A DNA stretch of 64,000 nucleotides. It comes from Leptospiraceae bacterium (GTDB lineage Bacteria; Spirochaetota; Leptospiria; Leptospirales; Leptospiraceae). The notes below the pieces were generated by a model. The model made no database searches, had not been told where the DNA came from, and saw nothing but the letters and a program-made list of their open reading frames with translations. The DNA lies in NCBI GenBank assembly GCA_022402465.1, contig JAKRSH010000031.1:1-64000 (forward strand). Reading direction: 5' to 3'. Positions 56,384-63,473 of the stretch are shown here, in pieces (within the stretch, counting starts at the first letter, position 1; every line of letters starts with the position of its first letter). Both the position numbers and the translations under genes were made by a program.

Positions 56384-56767
56384 TTAATTACTTCCACTCG
56401 AACTTGAAGAAGATCCAGAGCCTGAGTTACTAGAACTAGAACTGGATGAGCTTCTTCTCGTACTAGAAGAGCTAGATCTTGTGGTAGTATTGGATGTGGT
56501 TCTTTGGATACAATTTGATTCGCAGATAGAAGAAATTACATAACAAGTTGAGAAGATATTAAAAGCATTTGCCGATTGATTCTGTCCTAAAACAAAACAT
56601 AAGTTTCTGTTTAGATTGCATTCATTCAAGCATGTGGTTCTCGTATTTTCAACCTTACAATTGAGAAAAAGTGTACAAATACTAAGCAATAAGAACAATA
56701 CGAACCTATTCCATGAAAAACTAGTTAGAAAAATTTGCTTGCAGTATGCCTTCAACTTTTGCTCCAT
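56384..56767 (-). CDS. Small Cys- and Ser-rich lipoprotein
   Basis: The 127-residue protein has a signal segment (~20-36) and lipobox TLFLNC (Cys ~37). Seven further cysteines lie in residues ~46-86, suggesting disulfides. The C-terminal ~35 residues are almost only Ser, with Arg, Gly, Asn and Thr. The family is unrecognised. The low-complexity tail could be an extended linker or attachment segment. It is divergent from the LuxR-type regulator gene, and the shared 97-bp region holds two dyads. Confidence 0.6.
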   Translation of the reverse strand: MEQKLKAYCKQIFLTSFSWNRFVLFLLLSICTLFLNCKVENTRTTCLNECNLNRNLCFVLGQNQSANAFNIFSTCYVISSICESNCIQRTTSNTTTRSSSSSTRRSSSSSSSSNSGSGSSSSSSGSN

Positions 56768-56779
56768 TCTTATATTCTA

Positions 56780-56828
56780 TCATAGTTTTAAATCTATGAA
56801 AATAGGGGATTCCCACAGTTACGGGAAT
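56780..56828 (+). promoter_or_regulatory. Two 20-bp dyads between the divergent lipoprotein and regulator genes
   Basis: TCATAG-N8-CTATGA (56780-56799) and ATTCCC-N8-GGGAAT (56809-56828) are each perfect 6-bp inverted repeats with 8-base spacers, 29 bp centre to centre. The 20-bp geometry is the one used by LuxR-family regulators, and the downstream gene encodes a membrane LuxR-type protein. The arms differ in sequence, so they might bind different proteins. Confidence 0.45.
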
Positions 56829-56864
56829 TACTCAAATTACTAAAAAGATAAAAGGAAGGTAAGA

Positions 56865-57389
56865 ATGAATTTTGGAAAAGAAAAAGATCAGATTTTTTTT
56901 CTAATATTTTATTCAATCAGTTTAGTTATTTGGATAATCGAAGAAGTTTACATGCTTCTTCAACCAGCCGATGCCTTTGATCGCTATAGACTTTGGATAG
57001 CATCTATTGAAACCTTAATTGTTGTCTCATCTTTTATATTATTATTCCAATTGTTTCATAAATTAAGATTGGCAAGTTTGGAAATGGAACAAGCACAAGA
57101 CCTTATCCAAAAATACAAGGTAAGAAATCAATTTCTAAATAATCCAGAAAAAGGATATTCTCTATTGATAAATGCGGAGTTTGATAAATGGAAATTTACA
57201 AATTCAGAGGTTGAAATTGCAATATTAATTCTTAGAGGATTCAGCAATCAACAAATTGCAAGTGTCAGAGATAAGAGTCTACGAACTGTAGAAAATCAGA
57301 CTTTCGCAATCTATCAAAAATCAGGAATGAGAGGTAAGCTAGAATTTATTTCTTATTTTATAAGTCCCTTACTTCCCGAAGAAGATTAA
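56865..57389 (+). CDS. Membrane-anchored LuxR-type regulator
   Basis: The 174-residue protein has two membrane helices (~10-31 and ~48-64), a short coil (~68-90), and a GerE/LuxR helix-turn-helix at the C-terminus (~105-168, with FTNSEVEIAILILRGFSNQQIA and RTVENQTFAIYQKSGMRGK). It carries no receiver or autoinducer domain, so activation may come through the membrane part. The start is ATG 56865 with AAGGAAGG upstream. Its stop directly abuts the end of the convergent gene at 57390. Confidence 0.82.
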   Translation: MNFGKEKDQIFFLIFYSISLVIWIIEEVYMLLQPADAFDRYRLWIASIETLIVVSSFILLFQLFHKLRLASLEMEQAQDLIQKYKVRNQFLNNPEKGYSLLINAEFDKWKFTNSEVEIAILILRGFSNQQIASVRDKSLRTVENQTFAIYQKSGMRGKLEFISYFISPLLPEED

Positions 57390-58697
57390 CTAGAATTCTA
57401 AGAGAAATTGAATATTCATATATACTAAGGTTCCTCTTCTCTCAAATCTTTCTGAAGTAGAGACATTAATATCAACAAAATTAGTTTTAAATCTAAATCG
57501 CATAACATTTGCTCTATCAGTTAATGTTGGTTGCAATTTGTCATCACCATAGTATCTGAGGAAGGGAGTACGAAATTGATTCCCTTCTTTTTGGAATAAT
57601 ATACTTGTCTCTAAATTCCAGTCATTGCCTCTCCAAGAAAGATTCATCTCCGTAGTTCTATCTTGGTTGCTTCTGAATTCTCTACCTAATGACCAAAATA
57701 ACCTCTTGTAGTGACCCTGCAGCAAGGCAGTACTGGATCTTGTGAAATGCTGCAATCTGGAGTCTTCTAAACTTTCTGTTACCAAATATTCTCTATATCT
57801 ATAAACTGGAGCTAGATTGGAAAATTGCCATAAGGGAATTTGAGCTCCTGTAATCGTTTCTCTTAAAGATCCATCTATAGAATCAATAATCTCCAAACGA
57901 CTGTATTTTTCGAAACCTATTGCTCCACTGCTGACCAATGGATTGGAGCTGAGAATTGAATCTTGGAAGCTATCGCGTCCTTGGTTTAATTTTCCAAATG
58001 CATTCTTATATGTGCTTGCTTCTATGAAAATATCAACTGGGTACAAATCGAATCTTAGAAACTCTGTTCCATAATAATTGGACCTTGTTCCAATAGCCTC
58101 ACTAACCCAAGTCCAATAGATTCTAGTTCCATTTCCTAATGAAATTTTTTCACGAAAAAAATTGGTGTACAATGAGTTTACCTTTGTTTGGGGAGAGTGG
58201 CTTGCTGCCAGTTTCTTCTGCCAGGAGAGAAAGGAAAAACCCATACTATCTCCCGTTATATCAGGAAGCCAAAAGATTCCAGGTGAATAATGGAAGGGTA
58301 GAAATTGGAGAAATGCAGACCTTTGGATGGGTTGGTCTGCTGTTAGTGCGGAAAAAAAATCCGGATCCTTACCAAAAAAAAATCCTGGTATTGATTTGTA
58401 TCTATGTCCATAGCTTATTTCAACAAGTTCAGATTGGTAGCGGATGGCCCCTAATTCCCTTTCATTTCTTTGTTCTGCTAGTAGGGAGAACTCTTCCCAA
58501 CTTACATCAGCCCAAAGATTGGATGCCTTAGAACCTTTTTCATCGATAAATCGAGTTTGGAAAATCTGCCCCGTGCCACCCAGTCGGGTTTTAGTGGGAG
58601 AAATATCCGAAATTTTGGCCTTATCTTGGGCCTGGATAGCAATAGAGATAAAGAATATTGCGTAAAAACAACAATATTTAGCGAATTCTCTTCCCAT
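57390..58697 (-). CDS. Putative outer-membrane beta-barrel protein
   Basis: The 435-residue protein has a signal peptide (cleavage near IAIQA-QDK). The mature part is rich in aromatic residues with alternating strand-like patterns (RGNDWNLETSILF, RFRFKTNFVDINVS), and the last residue is Phe in MNIQFLLEF, as in many outer-membrane proteins recognised by BAM. No exact family is recognised. The gene is tail-to-tail with the membrane regulator with no gap. Confidence 0.6.
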   Translation of the reverse strand: MGREFAKYCCFYAIFFISIAIQAQDKAKISDISPTKTRLGGTGQIFQTRFIDEKGSKASNLWADVSWEEFSLLAEQRNERELGAIRYQSELVEISYGHRYKSIPGFFFGKDPDFFSALTADQPIQRSAFLQFLPFHYSPGIFWLPDITGDSMGFSFLSWQKKLAASHSPQTKVNSLYTNFFREKISLGNGTRIYWTWVSEAIGTRSNYYGTEFLRFDLYPVDIFIEASTYKNAFGKLNQGRDSFQDSILSSNPLVSSGAIGFEKYSRLEIIDSIDGSLRETITGAQIPLWQFSNLAPVYRYREYLVTESLEDSRLQHFTRSSTALLQGHYKRLFWSLGREFRSNQDRTTEMNLSWRGNDWNLETSILFQKEGNQFRTPFLRYYGDDKLQPTLTDRANVMRFRFKTNFVDINVSTSERFERRGTLVYMNIQFLLEF

Positions 58698-58912
58698 GCT
58701 AGTATATGTCAGCTAAATTCATTTTTTTCTAAAAAATGAGGGCTAAATTATAAAATTTTCATAAAAAATCTTAAAAAAGAGAAATTTTGTCTGGGGTGTA
58801 AAGTATTCTTATCTCATGCTCATAAAAACTACTTGCCTATTTACTAGTAATTTGTATAGTTGTAGTATCAAATGTTTAGTAGTATTTTTTGAAGTACTTT
58901 AGATAAATTATG

Positions 58913-58936
58913 TCGTCTAATATTCAGACGAGGAGG
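58913..58936 (+). promoter_or_regulatory. Hairpin directly before a strong ribosome-binding site
   Basis: TCGTCT (58913-58918) and AGACGA (58926-58931) form a perfect 6-bp stem with a 7-nt loop. GGAGG (58932-58936) follows immediately, and the ATG at 58945 is eight bases on. The stem could expose or stabilise the ribosome-binding site. The rest of the 247-bp gap is AT-rich with no gene seen. Confidence 0.4.
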
Positions 58937-58944
58937 AATACATT

Positions 58945-59166
58945 ATGGTGATTCGATCTCTATATCAACCCGTCTACCATCGCGAAAAGAGGAATGGTCT
59001 TCCTGGGGCAGTTTCTGCAGCTCAGGCTAAGCCGAAGTTCGAAGATGGTAATAAGACTTTTGAAGATTATTTAACTGAGGCTTTCCGTGGTGAAAAGGTC
59101 CAAGAAGGTACCTGGTTTGCCCCTCAAGTCTCTGAATTGAGCCGAAGAAATCTCAAGAAGATTTGA
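58945..59166 (+). CDS. Small protein of unknown function
   Basis: The 73-residue basic protein has no signal or membrane segment. It starts at ATG 58945 with a strong GGAGG eight bases upstream, which is the main support for it being a real gene. The middle (PKFEDGNKTFEDYLTEAFRG) is acidic and amphipathic and may form a helix. The family is not recognised. The radC-like gene starts 19 bases after its stop on the same strand, so it is probably co-transcribed. Confidence 0.65.
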   Translation: MVIRSLYQPVYHREKRNGLPGAVSAAQAKPKFEDGNKTFEDYLTEAFRGEKVQEGTWFAPQVSELSRRNLKKI

Positions 59167-59185
59167 TTGTCTCAAATTCCACTTT

Positions 59186-59914
59186 ATGGACTTAGACCTA
59201 GAATCTGGATTAGATCCTCGGTCTAAGGTTCTGTGGAATCCTGAGTCCTTAGAGGATTGGGAACTTTTGAGCCTAATTCTTGGATCGGGTACCCGTGCGA
59301 GGTCAGTGTATGATCTTTCTAAGGATATTCTGCAGAAGATTGGTGGATTGTCAAATCTAGCCTCACTTTCTGCTCTAGAAATCCAAGCACTGCCTGGATT
59401 GGGTAAGAGCCGCCTCGGGAGTCTTCTCGCCATTTCTCAGATTGCTGTTCGCATCCAAAAGCAAAAACTAAAAAACAAGATTCAATATTTTCCCATCTAC
59501 CATCTCTACCAAAATCTTTGGATGGATTCAAGGCCCCAGATCCGAGAATCCTTTTATTTGGCAAGTTTTGGTGTGGATGGTCGTCTTTTATTTTGGGAGA
59601 GGATAGCCAGGGGTTCCTTAATGGAAGTAGGGGTGCATAAAAGAGATATTATACAAATGCTGCTCCAATATCCAAGCAAATACAGTCTGATTGCTCACAA
59701 TCACCCTGGACAATCCTGCCAAGCCTCTTGGCAGGATGAATCTCTTTTCCAAGAACTTTCTGATATTCTGATCGAGCTTGAAATAATTTGTATAGACCAT
59801 TGGGTTGTTGGAGAAGATGGCTTGTACTCATGTCGTTTGAGAGGATGTTTAGAAACGGATTCCTGGACTGCTGAAAATATTCCAAACGAGTACAAATTTC
59901 TAGCCGATATTTAA
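59186..59914 (+). CDS. radC: RadC-family JAMM/MPN protein
   Basis: The 242-residue protein has an N-terminal helical/HhH-like part (~20-75, SLILGSGTRARSVYDLSKDIL ... LPGLGKSRL) and a RadC (MPN+) domain (~120-235). The JAMM zinc motif is intact: His171, His173, Ser181, Asp184 in HNHPGQSCQASWQD. RadC proteins are predicted zinc peptidase- or hydrolase-fold proteins; the historical link to DNA repair is weak. The usual HNHPSG-x-x-x-PS is changed here, because the codons form a perfect hairpin (see 59713-59737). An ABC-2 permease gene follows. Confidence 0.82.
   Translation: MDLDLESGLDPRSKVLWNPESLEDWELLSLILGSGTRARSVYDLSKDILQKIGGLSNLASLSALEIQALPGLGKSRLGSLLAISQIAVRIQKQKLKNKIQYFPIYHLYQNLWMDSRPQIRESFYLASFGVDGRLLFWERIARGSLMEVGVHKRDIIQMLLQYPSKYSLIAHNHPGQSCQASWQDESLFQELSDILIELEIICIDHWVVGEDGLYSCRLRGCLETDSWTAENIPNEYKFLADI
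59713..59737 (+). repeat. Perfect 11-bp hairpin inside the radC JAMM motif
   Basis: ATCCTGCCAAG (59713-59723), loop CCT (59724-59726), then CTTGGCAGGAT (59727-59737) are perfectly complementary, in frame within the catalytic-loop codons. It is GC-richer than its surroundings and lacks a T-run, so it is not a standard terminator. Confidence 0.6.
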
Positions 59915-59923
59915 ATTAGTTCT

Positions 59924-60694
59924 ATGGATTTTATACAAAAATTTCTATCTCAGTTCCAAATCATTTGGATACTTGTAAGACGCGACTATGCCCTACAATA
60001 TGCAGGCTCAGCTTTTGGAATAGCATGGATGTTCATACAGAACGGTACGCTTATTTTACTCTATGCTTTTGTATTTCTATATCTAAATCTTAAAAATCCT
60101 AACACACAATACGACTACAATGCTTATGTTTTCAGCGGATTGTTATTTTGGATTCCTCTGCAAGAACTTCTGATACGCGGCACATCTATACTCACAGACA
60201 ATAGACAATTGATTAAACGTTCTTCTTTAGGTGTTTCTGTATTTATTTGGATACCATACTTTCAATATTTAATCCACTATACTTTAACATCCTTTATGGT
60301 TGTGATCATTCTAAGTATCTATTCAAATGTGAACTGGATGGGATTTGTAGTATCTTATTTCTGGATGGCATTGGTAGGAATTTATATTTTGTTCCTAATT
60401 CATTATCTGAGTCGAGTGAATATTCTTCTTAAAGATATTTCACCCTTAATTCGTCTGCTCAGTCAGATTTTATTTTGGGGACTACCCATACTTTACTATC
60501 CTTTCGGAATCTTAGAGAAGCTGAATCAAATTCATCCTTTAAATTATCCCTTAGATATTTTTAGATCCTTATTGATGAAAAATTATGAATCTCATTTTCA
60601 TTTTTATGAGTTTCTTCCATTTCTTGCTTTCTCTTTTCTAGTGTTTTATTTTTCTAAAACCAAATTCCAAAAAGTTGTAATGGATCACCTTTGA
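59924..60694 (+). CDS. ABC-2-type polysaccharide export permease (Wzm-like)
   Basis: The 256-residue protein has six hydrophobic helices and the ABC-2 polysaccharide permease pattern: an amphipathic N-terminus (IIWILVRRDYALQYAGSAFGIAWMFIQ) and LSQILFWGLPILYYP around residue 182. It would form the membrane channel of a two-subunit exporter with the ATPase encoded next, moving O-antigen-like polysaccharide or another glycan across the inner membrane. The ATPase gene overlaps its stop by four bases (TTGA), so production of both subunits is coupled. Confidence 0.9.
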   Translation: MDFIQKFLSQFQIIWILVRRDYALQYAGSAFGIAWMFIQNGTLILLYAFVFLYLNLKNPNTQYDYNAYVFSGLLFWIPLQELLIRGTSILTDNRQLIKRSSLGVSVFIWIPYFQYLIHYTLTSFMVVIILSIYSNVNWMGFVVSYFWMALVGIYILFLIHYLSRVNILLKDISPLIRLLSQILFWGLPILYYPFGILEKLNQIHPLNYPLDIFRSLLMKNYESHFHFYEFLPFLAFSFLVFYFSKTKFQKVVMDHL

Positions 60695-61872
60695 TAGAAA
60701 TCAAAAACTTAACTAAGGACTATATAGGATTTTCAGGAGTTTGGGATAGATTGCTCTCAAGCATAAGCTTTGGATTCTTAGGTGGCAAAGTTCGATTTCG
60801 AGCTCTTCAGGATATTAATTTCATTTGTAAGAAAAGTGAAATCGTTGGCATCATTGGGCAAAATGGGGCAGGCAAATCTACTCTGCTTAAAATTTTAACT
60901 GGAGTTAGTAAACCAAGTTCAGGCTCTATCGATATCCAAGGAACTATACGTTCTATACTAGAGTTAGGTGTAGGTTTTAATCCTGAACTTTCCGGAGAGG
61001 AAAATGTCTATTACAATGGTTTGGTTTGGGGATTTCGTTTAGAGGAAATCCAAGAAGTAACTAATAGAGTATTTGAATTCTCTAACCTTGTTGATTTTCG
61101 CAAAGTTCCTATAAAGAATTATTCTTCAGGTATGATCATGAGATTGGGTTTTGCCTTAGCAACTGCTACAGTTCCCGAAGTTCTAATTGTCGATGAAGCC
61201 TTAGCTGTGGGAGATGCTATCTTTCAACAGAAATCCTTAGAAAAATTTAAAGAATTCAAGGCCGCGGGAACAGCTACTTTGATTGTAAGCCATGACTTGA
61301 CCTTACTTGCTCAAATTTGTGATCGGATTATCTTATTGCATAAAGGAAGGCTGATCTATGATGGTTTGCCTCAGCTTGCTATACAAGAATATATGAAGCA
61401 TATAGCTGATACTTCTTGGCAGGATAAAAAGGAAAATGCTGAAAGCACACAAGCTCCTATCCAATTCCATTATTCTCTTAAAAAGAATGAGCAAATCAAT
61501 CCTAGTTTAGTTTTCGTGGGGGACTTGGTAGAATTGGAAATAAATTATGTTCTAAAACAGAATATACCTCAGCTTACTATTGGAATGCATATAGACCATT
61601 CTAATGGAATCCGTGTTTATGGCACCAATACTTACCAAAATGATATACTTTTAAATGATTTAGAACCATTTAAAGAATATAAAATTCGATTCCAATTTCC
61701 TATCAACCTAGCCCCTGGAAAATATTCCATAGGCTTGAGCATGCACCAAGGTGATAATCATACTACCAACTGCTACTTTTGGGGTGAGGGACTGCATTCT
61801 TTTGAAGTAGAAAGAGTGGGTTTAGCTAAATTTACGGGTATCACGTACCTTCCGATTAGAATAATTCCATAA
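60691..61872 (+). CDS. ABC transporter ATPase with C-terminal glycan-binding domain (Wzt-like)
   Basis: The 393-residue protein has an ABC ATPase domain (~1-230): Walker A GQNGAGKST (56-64), signature YSSGMIMRLGFA near 150, Walker B VLIVDEALAVGD near 168. A C-terminal beta domain (~250-390, FVGDLVELEINYVLK, NLAPGKYSIGLSMHQ) matches the Wzt carbohydrate-binding domain, which recognises the end-modified O-polysaccharide and sets export specificity. The start is TTG 60691, overlapping the permease stop. No glycosyltransferases for the glycan are in the immediate neighbourhood. Confidence 0.93.
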   Translation: MIEIKNLTKDYIGFSGVWDRLLSSISFGFLGGKVRFRALQDINFICKKSEIVGIIGQNGAGKSTLLKILTGVSKPSSGSIDIQGTIRSILELGVGFNPELSGEENVYYNGLVWGFRLEEIQEVTNRVFEFSNLVDFRKVPIKNYSSGMIMRLGFALATATVPEVLIVDEALAVGDAIFQQKSLEKFKEFKAAGTATLIVSHDLTLLAQICDRIILLHKGRLIYDGLPQLAIQEYMKHIADTSWQDKKENAESTQAPIQFHYSLKKNEQINPSLVFVGDLVELEINYVLKQNIPQLTIGMHIDHSNGIRVYGTNTYQNDILLNDLEPFKEYKIRFQFPINLAPGKYSIGLSMHQGDNHTTNCYFWGEGLHSFEVERVGLAKFTGITYLPIRIIP

Positions 61873-61893
61873 TAAGATTCCTTTCTATTGATG

Positions 61894-61936
61894 TGTTACA
61901 ATCAGATTAAAAAAGAAATGTGTTCTTGTTGTAACA
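61894..61936 (+). repeat. 8-bp inverted repeat downstream of the exporter genes
   Basis: TGTTACAA (61894-61901) and TTGTAACA (61929-61936) are perfect inverted arms 27 bases apart, in the 283-bp gap between the exporter and the lipoprotein pair. It could be a transcript end structure or a regulator target. Further along the gap, TTGACA at 62101-62106 is a -35 candidate for the lipoprotein pair; its -10 is not clear. The rest is AT-rich. Confidence 0.4.
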
Positions 61937-62155
61937 TTTGCAATTCACTTCCATATTTATTTTTGCAACGCACACTTAATTCTTATTTTGAGTGGAAAGT
62001 ATCCTATAATTCATAGGGGCAATTTAGATATAATCTATGTTAGTAATAATTATTTTTTTATAATTTTTTTGAAAAAAAATATGTTTAGGAAATAAATATA
62101 TTGACAGTTTGAATAATATCTGAAAATGTTTTGATACTATTCAAGGAGATTATTG

Positions 62156-62788
62156 ATGACAAGTAAAGTAAAAGGGCTAGTAATAGCTCTAGTTGTAACT
62201 ACTTTTGTTGTAGGAAATTGTACTTCTATTGGTCACGGTGCAACTATGAAGAATGAATTGGCTGTAAAGTCAGACATTCACACTAATGTTGCAAGACCAG
62301 TAGAATTTACACATGAAATTAGAGAAACCAATGTATCTGGCGAAGCAGAAGCTATGATCATTTGGATTCCTTTCGTTTTCGATGCTGGACTAACTGCGGT
62401 TGGTTTAGTCGGTAAAGTTGGTGGAGCTGTATTAGGCGGAGTCGGTGGAGCTGTAAGTGCAATTCCTGTTGTAGGAAAGAAAGCTGGCGAAAAAGTTGCT
62501 AACGGTGCAAACACTGTAAGTAATCTTGGACCAATCCTAGCGAATGCTTACCTTCTTCCTCTTTCCAACGAAGCAGAAAATAAAGCAATCTATGCTAATA
62601 ATATTGATGGTATACTTAGAACGAATGTTGAAGCTTCTATAAGCATCGAATATTTAATCTTCAAGAACTATAAAGTAAAAGTTACTGGAAAGCCAGTAAT
62701 CGTTAAAAATATCGGACCTATGAGTGATTCTAGACTAGCTAAAATCCAAACTCTTAGAGCTGTAAACAAATATATTGAGGAAAACTAA
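62156..62788 (+). CDS. Lipoprotein, first of a related tandem pair
   Basis: The 210-residue protein has a signal peptide and lipobox VVGNC (Cys ~22), with a glycine-rich hydrophobic stretch (~75-118, LVGKVGGAVLGGVGGAVSAIP) and a C-terminal block (KNYKVKVTGKPVIVKNIGPMSDSRLAKIQ) that resembles one in the next gene. ATG 62156 has AAGGAG eight bases upstream; TTG 62153 is in frame but less likely. The family is not firmly recognised. The glycine-rich stretch may insert in a membrane. Confidence 0.75.
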   Translation: MTSKVKGLVIALVVTTFVVGNCTSIGHGATMKNELAVKSDIHTNVARPVEFTHEIRETNVSGEAEAMIIWIPFVFDAGLTAVGLVGKVGGAVLGGVGGAVSAIPVVGKKAGEKVANGANTVSNLGPILANAYLLPLSNEAENKAIYANNIDGILRTNVEASISIEYLIFKNYKVKVTGKPVIVKNIGPMSDSRLAKIQTLRAVNKYIEEN

Positions 62789-62789
62789 G

Positions 62790-63356
62790 ATGAAAAAATA
62801 TTTAACACTAGTTATTTTATCAACTGTAGTGGGTCTCATTGGATGTGTTTCTTCTGGTAAAGACAACGCTACTTTTCACCCTGAATTGAATACAACTTCT
62901 CAACAAATCGTTGTAAGACCTACCGAATCTACTTTATTAGTTGACACTAATACTTGGGTAGAGGGTGTTTCTTACGAAGGTTCTGAGCTTTTTGGAATTT
63001 CTTTCTTTGAGAATAGATTTGTATCTCCTACTCTTTTGAACAAAGAGGGTTATGATGCTTATACTTTGGATGCTATCAATGATGCTATCCAAAAGTCTAA
63101 GTCTGACTCTTTTCAAGTAGTAAAGACTGAAGTGGAAGCTTTCGTATTCCCTTCTAAATTCTTTGCTATTTATGGAACTTACAAAGTTTCTGTAAAAGGT
63201 CACCCAGTAAAATACAAATTCCTTGGACCAGTTTCTGAAGCGAAAGCTGATGAAGTGTATGCAAGAGGAATTGCAAAGAAAGGTTTGGCTTTGGAAGATG
63301 CGGCAACACCACTTTATCCTGAGCAAAATCTAAGACCAGAGTGCTGTAAGAAATAA
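62790..63356 (+). CDS. Lipoprotein, second of a related tandem pair
   Basis: The 188-residue protein has a signal peptide and lipobox GLIGC (Cys ~19). Its C-terminal block (GTYKVSVKGHPVKYKFLGPVSEAKADEVY) parallels KNYKVKVTGKPVIVKNIGPMSDSRLAKIQ of the previous protein, so the two are probably distant paralogues, but it lacks the glycine-rich stretch. ATG 62790 has GAGG nine bases upstream and begins one base after the previous stop. It ends with two cysteines (ECCKK) and is followed by a terminator. Confidence 0.75.
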   Translation: MKKYLTLVILSTVVGLIGCVSSGKDNATFHPELNTTSQQIVVRPTESTLLVDTNTWVEGVSYEGSELFGISFFENRFVSPTLLNKEGYDAYTLDAINDAIQKSKSDSFQVVKTEVEAFVFPSKFFAIYGTYKVSVKGHPVKYKFLGPVSEAKADEVYARGIAKKGLALEDAATPLYPEQNLRPECCKK

Positions 63357-63378
63357 TCTTTCTAGCAATCTAGTTGAG

Positions 63379-63405
63379 AAAAGGGACTTTAGGGTCCCTT
63401 TTTTT
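63379..63405 (+). terminator. Rho-independent terminator after the lipoprotein pair
   Basis: AAAAGGGAC (63379-63387), loop TTTAGG, then GTCCCTTTT (63394-63402) form a 9-bp stem continuing into a T-run to 63405. It is the clearest intrinsic terminator in the window and separates the lipoprotein pair from the acyl-CoA dehydrogenase gene. Confidence 0.9.
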
Positions 63406-63438
63406 ATGCCTTGTGAATTTCTTGTTTTTGAAACTCTA

Positions 63439-63466
63439 TTGACGGAATTGCTATAAATTGAATAAT
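63439..63466 (+). promoter_or_regulatory. Candidate promoter for the acyl-CoA dehydrogenase gene
   Basis: TTGACG (63439-63444), a 16-base spacer, then AATAAT (63461-63466), each one base from the consensus. The ATG at 63474 is only seven bases after the -10 and has no Shine-Dalgarno, so the mRNA could be leaderless. Confidence 0.45.
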
Positions 63467-63473
63467 TCTCTTT

